From: Methylacidiphilales bacterium
GTDB taxonomy: Bacteria; Verrucomicrobiota; Verrucomicrobiia; Methylacidiphilales; UBA1321
Direction: 5' to 3'
NCBI GenBank assembly: GCA_021272165.1
Contig: JAJSLK010000004.1
Coordinates: forward strand, 1-51,949
Length of the DNA stretch: 51,949 nucleotides
Of the stretch, positions 51,150-51,949 are shown one piece after another. Every line of letters begins with the position of its first letter. Position 1 is the first letter of the stretch. The notes beneath the pieces were generated by a model. That model searched no databases. It had not been told where the DNA came from and saw only the letters and a list, made by a program, of their open reading frames with translations. A program made the position numbers and the translations under genes.

Positions 51150-51551
51150 ATGCGGGATTCTTACTTAGGTATGGAACCGGGCATTGCTGGCAGCCTCAAT
51201 GGAAGTGACCTGCTGTTTCTTGCCCTTACGGCGCTGGTTGCGGGCGGTACTTCGCTCGCGGTTTTTCTGGCCTGTTATTATTGGTTTCGCCGCCAGCAGT
51301 GCAAAGCTCGGGAGAATATCTTCCAGGCGCTCATTCAGGCGGGACGCAAACCCGAGGAATTTTTCCTCTCCGGGCCAGAGATGGCAGCTAGCGGTGAGGT
51401 TGTAGCTCAGTTCAGGGTGAATCAGGGCAAGCAGGTTGTTTCGGTGCTCGAATCATGCGGCAGGCGGTTTATCCATATCGACGGCGATCTCCCGCCCCAG
51501 GAGCGGGCGAAGATGATCCGCTACCTCAAGTCTGAAGGCTTTGTGTCCTAG
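51150..51551 (+). CDS. small membrane protein of unknown function
   Basis: 133 residues; one membrane span (LLFLALTALVAGGTSLAVFLACYYWF, about residues 21-46) followed by a cytoplasmic, charged domain (RRQQCKARENIFQALIQAG; VVSVLESCGRRFIHIDGDLPPQERAK). No family recognised. ATG 51150 or ATG 51171 could start it. It lies right after the secretin hairpin and right before the palindromic repeat B; the stop is one base upstream of the repeat. Confidence 0.6.
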   Translation: MRDSYLGMEPGIAGSLNGSDLLFLALTALVAGGTSLAVFLACYYWFRRQQCKARENIFQALIQAGRKPEEFFLSGPEMAASGEVVAQFRVNQGKQVVSVLESCGRRFIHIDGDLPPQERAKMIRYLKSEGFVS

Positions 51552-51811
51552 AACTCATTTCAAAAGTAGCCATGGGTTGCGCCGGAAAGGGATTTTGGCC
51601 GGCGGCAAGGAGCATAGCCATTGCTACGTGACGAGCGAGCGACGCAGCCGCCGACCAAAAGAATCCCGGCCCTTTGAGTTGCTTTTTCAGAGCCTTCCAG
51701 CGGCGTTGCTCCTTCGGTCAAGATGCGCTGCGGCATCACTCCCTCTCTTGCGCCTTGCGGGAAGGCTCTGAAAAAATGCAACGCAACCCATGGCTACTTT
51801 TGAAATGAGTT
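51552..51811. repeat. large palindromic repeat element, copy B
   Basis: Outer arms 51552-51581 and 51782-51811 form a perfect 30-base inverted pair containing CAAAAGTAGCCATGGGTTGC. Two inner hairpins lie inside: 51589-51606 with 51648-51665 (imperfect; TTTTGGCCGGCGGC type), and 51679-51699 with about 51750-51782 (TTTTTCAGAGCCTTCC). The segment GCTACGTGACGAGCGAGC, read on the other strand, closely matches the core of copy A at 23008-23045. Small frames in both directions are by-products. Confidence 0.82.
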
Positions 51812-51850
51812 TGCTTTGTAGAAACCTTTTTTAGTTTTTGGGGTCTAAGA

Positions 51851-51882
51851 AATGATGACTGAGACAAATGATGACTGAGACA
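51851..51882. repeat. tandem 16-base duplication
   Basis: AATGATGACTGAGACA at 51851-51866 is repeated exactly at 51867-51882. It duplicates the start region of the following gene: the first ATG reads only seven codons to a TGA (51853 frame), while the second at 51868 or 51871 opens a long frame. Confidence 0.85.
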
Positions 51883-51949
51883 AAAATCAAAAAGAGCGGC
51901 ACGACGTTGGAAGGAGTGGCGCAGTTGGCGATGAGCCTTGGGCAACGCC
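51871..51949 (+). CDS. 5' end of a gene cut by the window edge
   Basis: From ATG 51871 (or the ATG at 51868) the frame stays open to the end of the window: TETKIKKSGTTLEGVAQLAM and a few more residues. Too short to assign. It begins within the tandem 16-base repeat. Confidence 0.45.
   Translation, partial: MTETKIKKSGTTLEGVAQLAMSLGQR

Noticed and set aside
51541..51781. Small frames in both directions within copy B
   Set aside because: By-products of inverted repeats and without start signals.
1..51949. tRNA, rRNA, CRISPR arrays, riboswitches
   Set aside because: I scanned by eye for cloverleaf ends, rRNA signatures and regularly spaced repeats and saw none. A covariance-model search (tRNAscan or Rfam) would be needed to exclude small RNAs.

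Overview
The window looks like a GC-rich chromosome segment from a member of the Verrucomicrobiota. The main reason is the block at 41.2-51.1 kb. It carries, in order, a small secreted protein, a PilM-type ATPase fused to a PilN-like part, a PilO-like protein, a protein with a Ca-binding-type loop, and two TPR-secretins. That order matches the Akkermansia muciniphila Amuc_1102-1101-1100-1099-1098 cluster as I remember it. Weak Shine-Dalgarno sites, many 4-bp ATGA overlaps and abundant palindromic intergenic repeats fit this assignment. The genus cannot be read from the sequence.

Layout. 0-2.5 kb is an accessory edge: the 3' end of an IS630-type transposase, a membrane protein of unknown function and a Phd/VapC-type toxin-antitoxin pair. 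2.5-7.3 kb holds coaE, rho, a glucokinase (opposite strand) and an HtrA-like lipoprotein protease. 7.3-9.4 kb has small proteins, a 500-bp repeat-filled gap and a TonB-like protein. 9.5-16.7 kb holds a sodium/solute symporter, plsY-gpsA, a glycosyltransferase/DUF4380/methyltransferase operon and a GH43-like protein. 16.9-20.8 kb is a housekeeping operon (rplY, pth, rpsF, ssb, an Hpt protein, queA). 20.8-22.9 kb is the reverse-strand operon exbB-exbD-def-RHH protein. 22.9-27.6 kb has a large palindromic repeat, an MFS transporter with nagA, pyrF with a small secreted protein, and ispE.

27.7-36.7 kb is a reverse-strand efflux operon. Its first gene encodes one polypeptide with a TetR repressor at the N terminus and a TolC-like outer-membrane channel at the C terminus. 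Two RND pumps and a 57-residue zinc-ribbon protein follow. No periplasmic adaptor gene is present. A perfect TetR-type operator palindrome lies just upstream, which suggests autoregulation. 36.7-41.2 kb holds an oxidoreductase, glutamine-dependent nadE, a HIT protein and holA. 41.2-51.1 kb is the pilus/secretion-like locus. The window ends with a small membrane protein, a second copy of the large palindromic repeat and the start of another gene.

Most notable points: the TetR-TolC fusion with its operator and adaptor-less twin RND pumps; the Amuc_1100-type locus with duplicated secretins; a palindromic repeat family with two diverged copies (22.93-23.11 kb and 51.55-51.81 kb); and a second dispersed repeat that supplies the last codons of ispE and of the HIT gene. 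All functional calls rest on motif and family recognition by eye; no database search was run.
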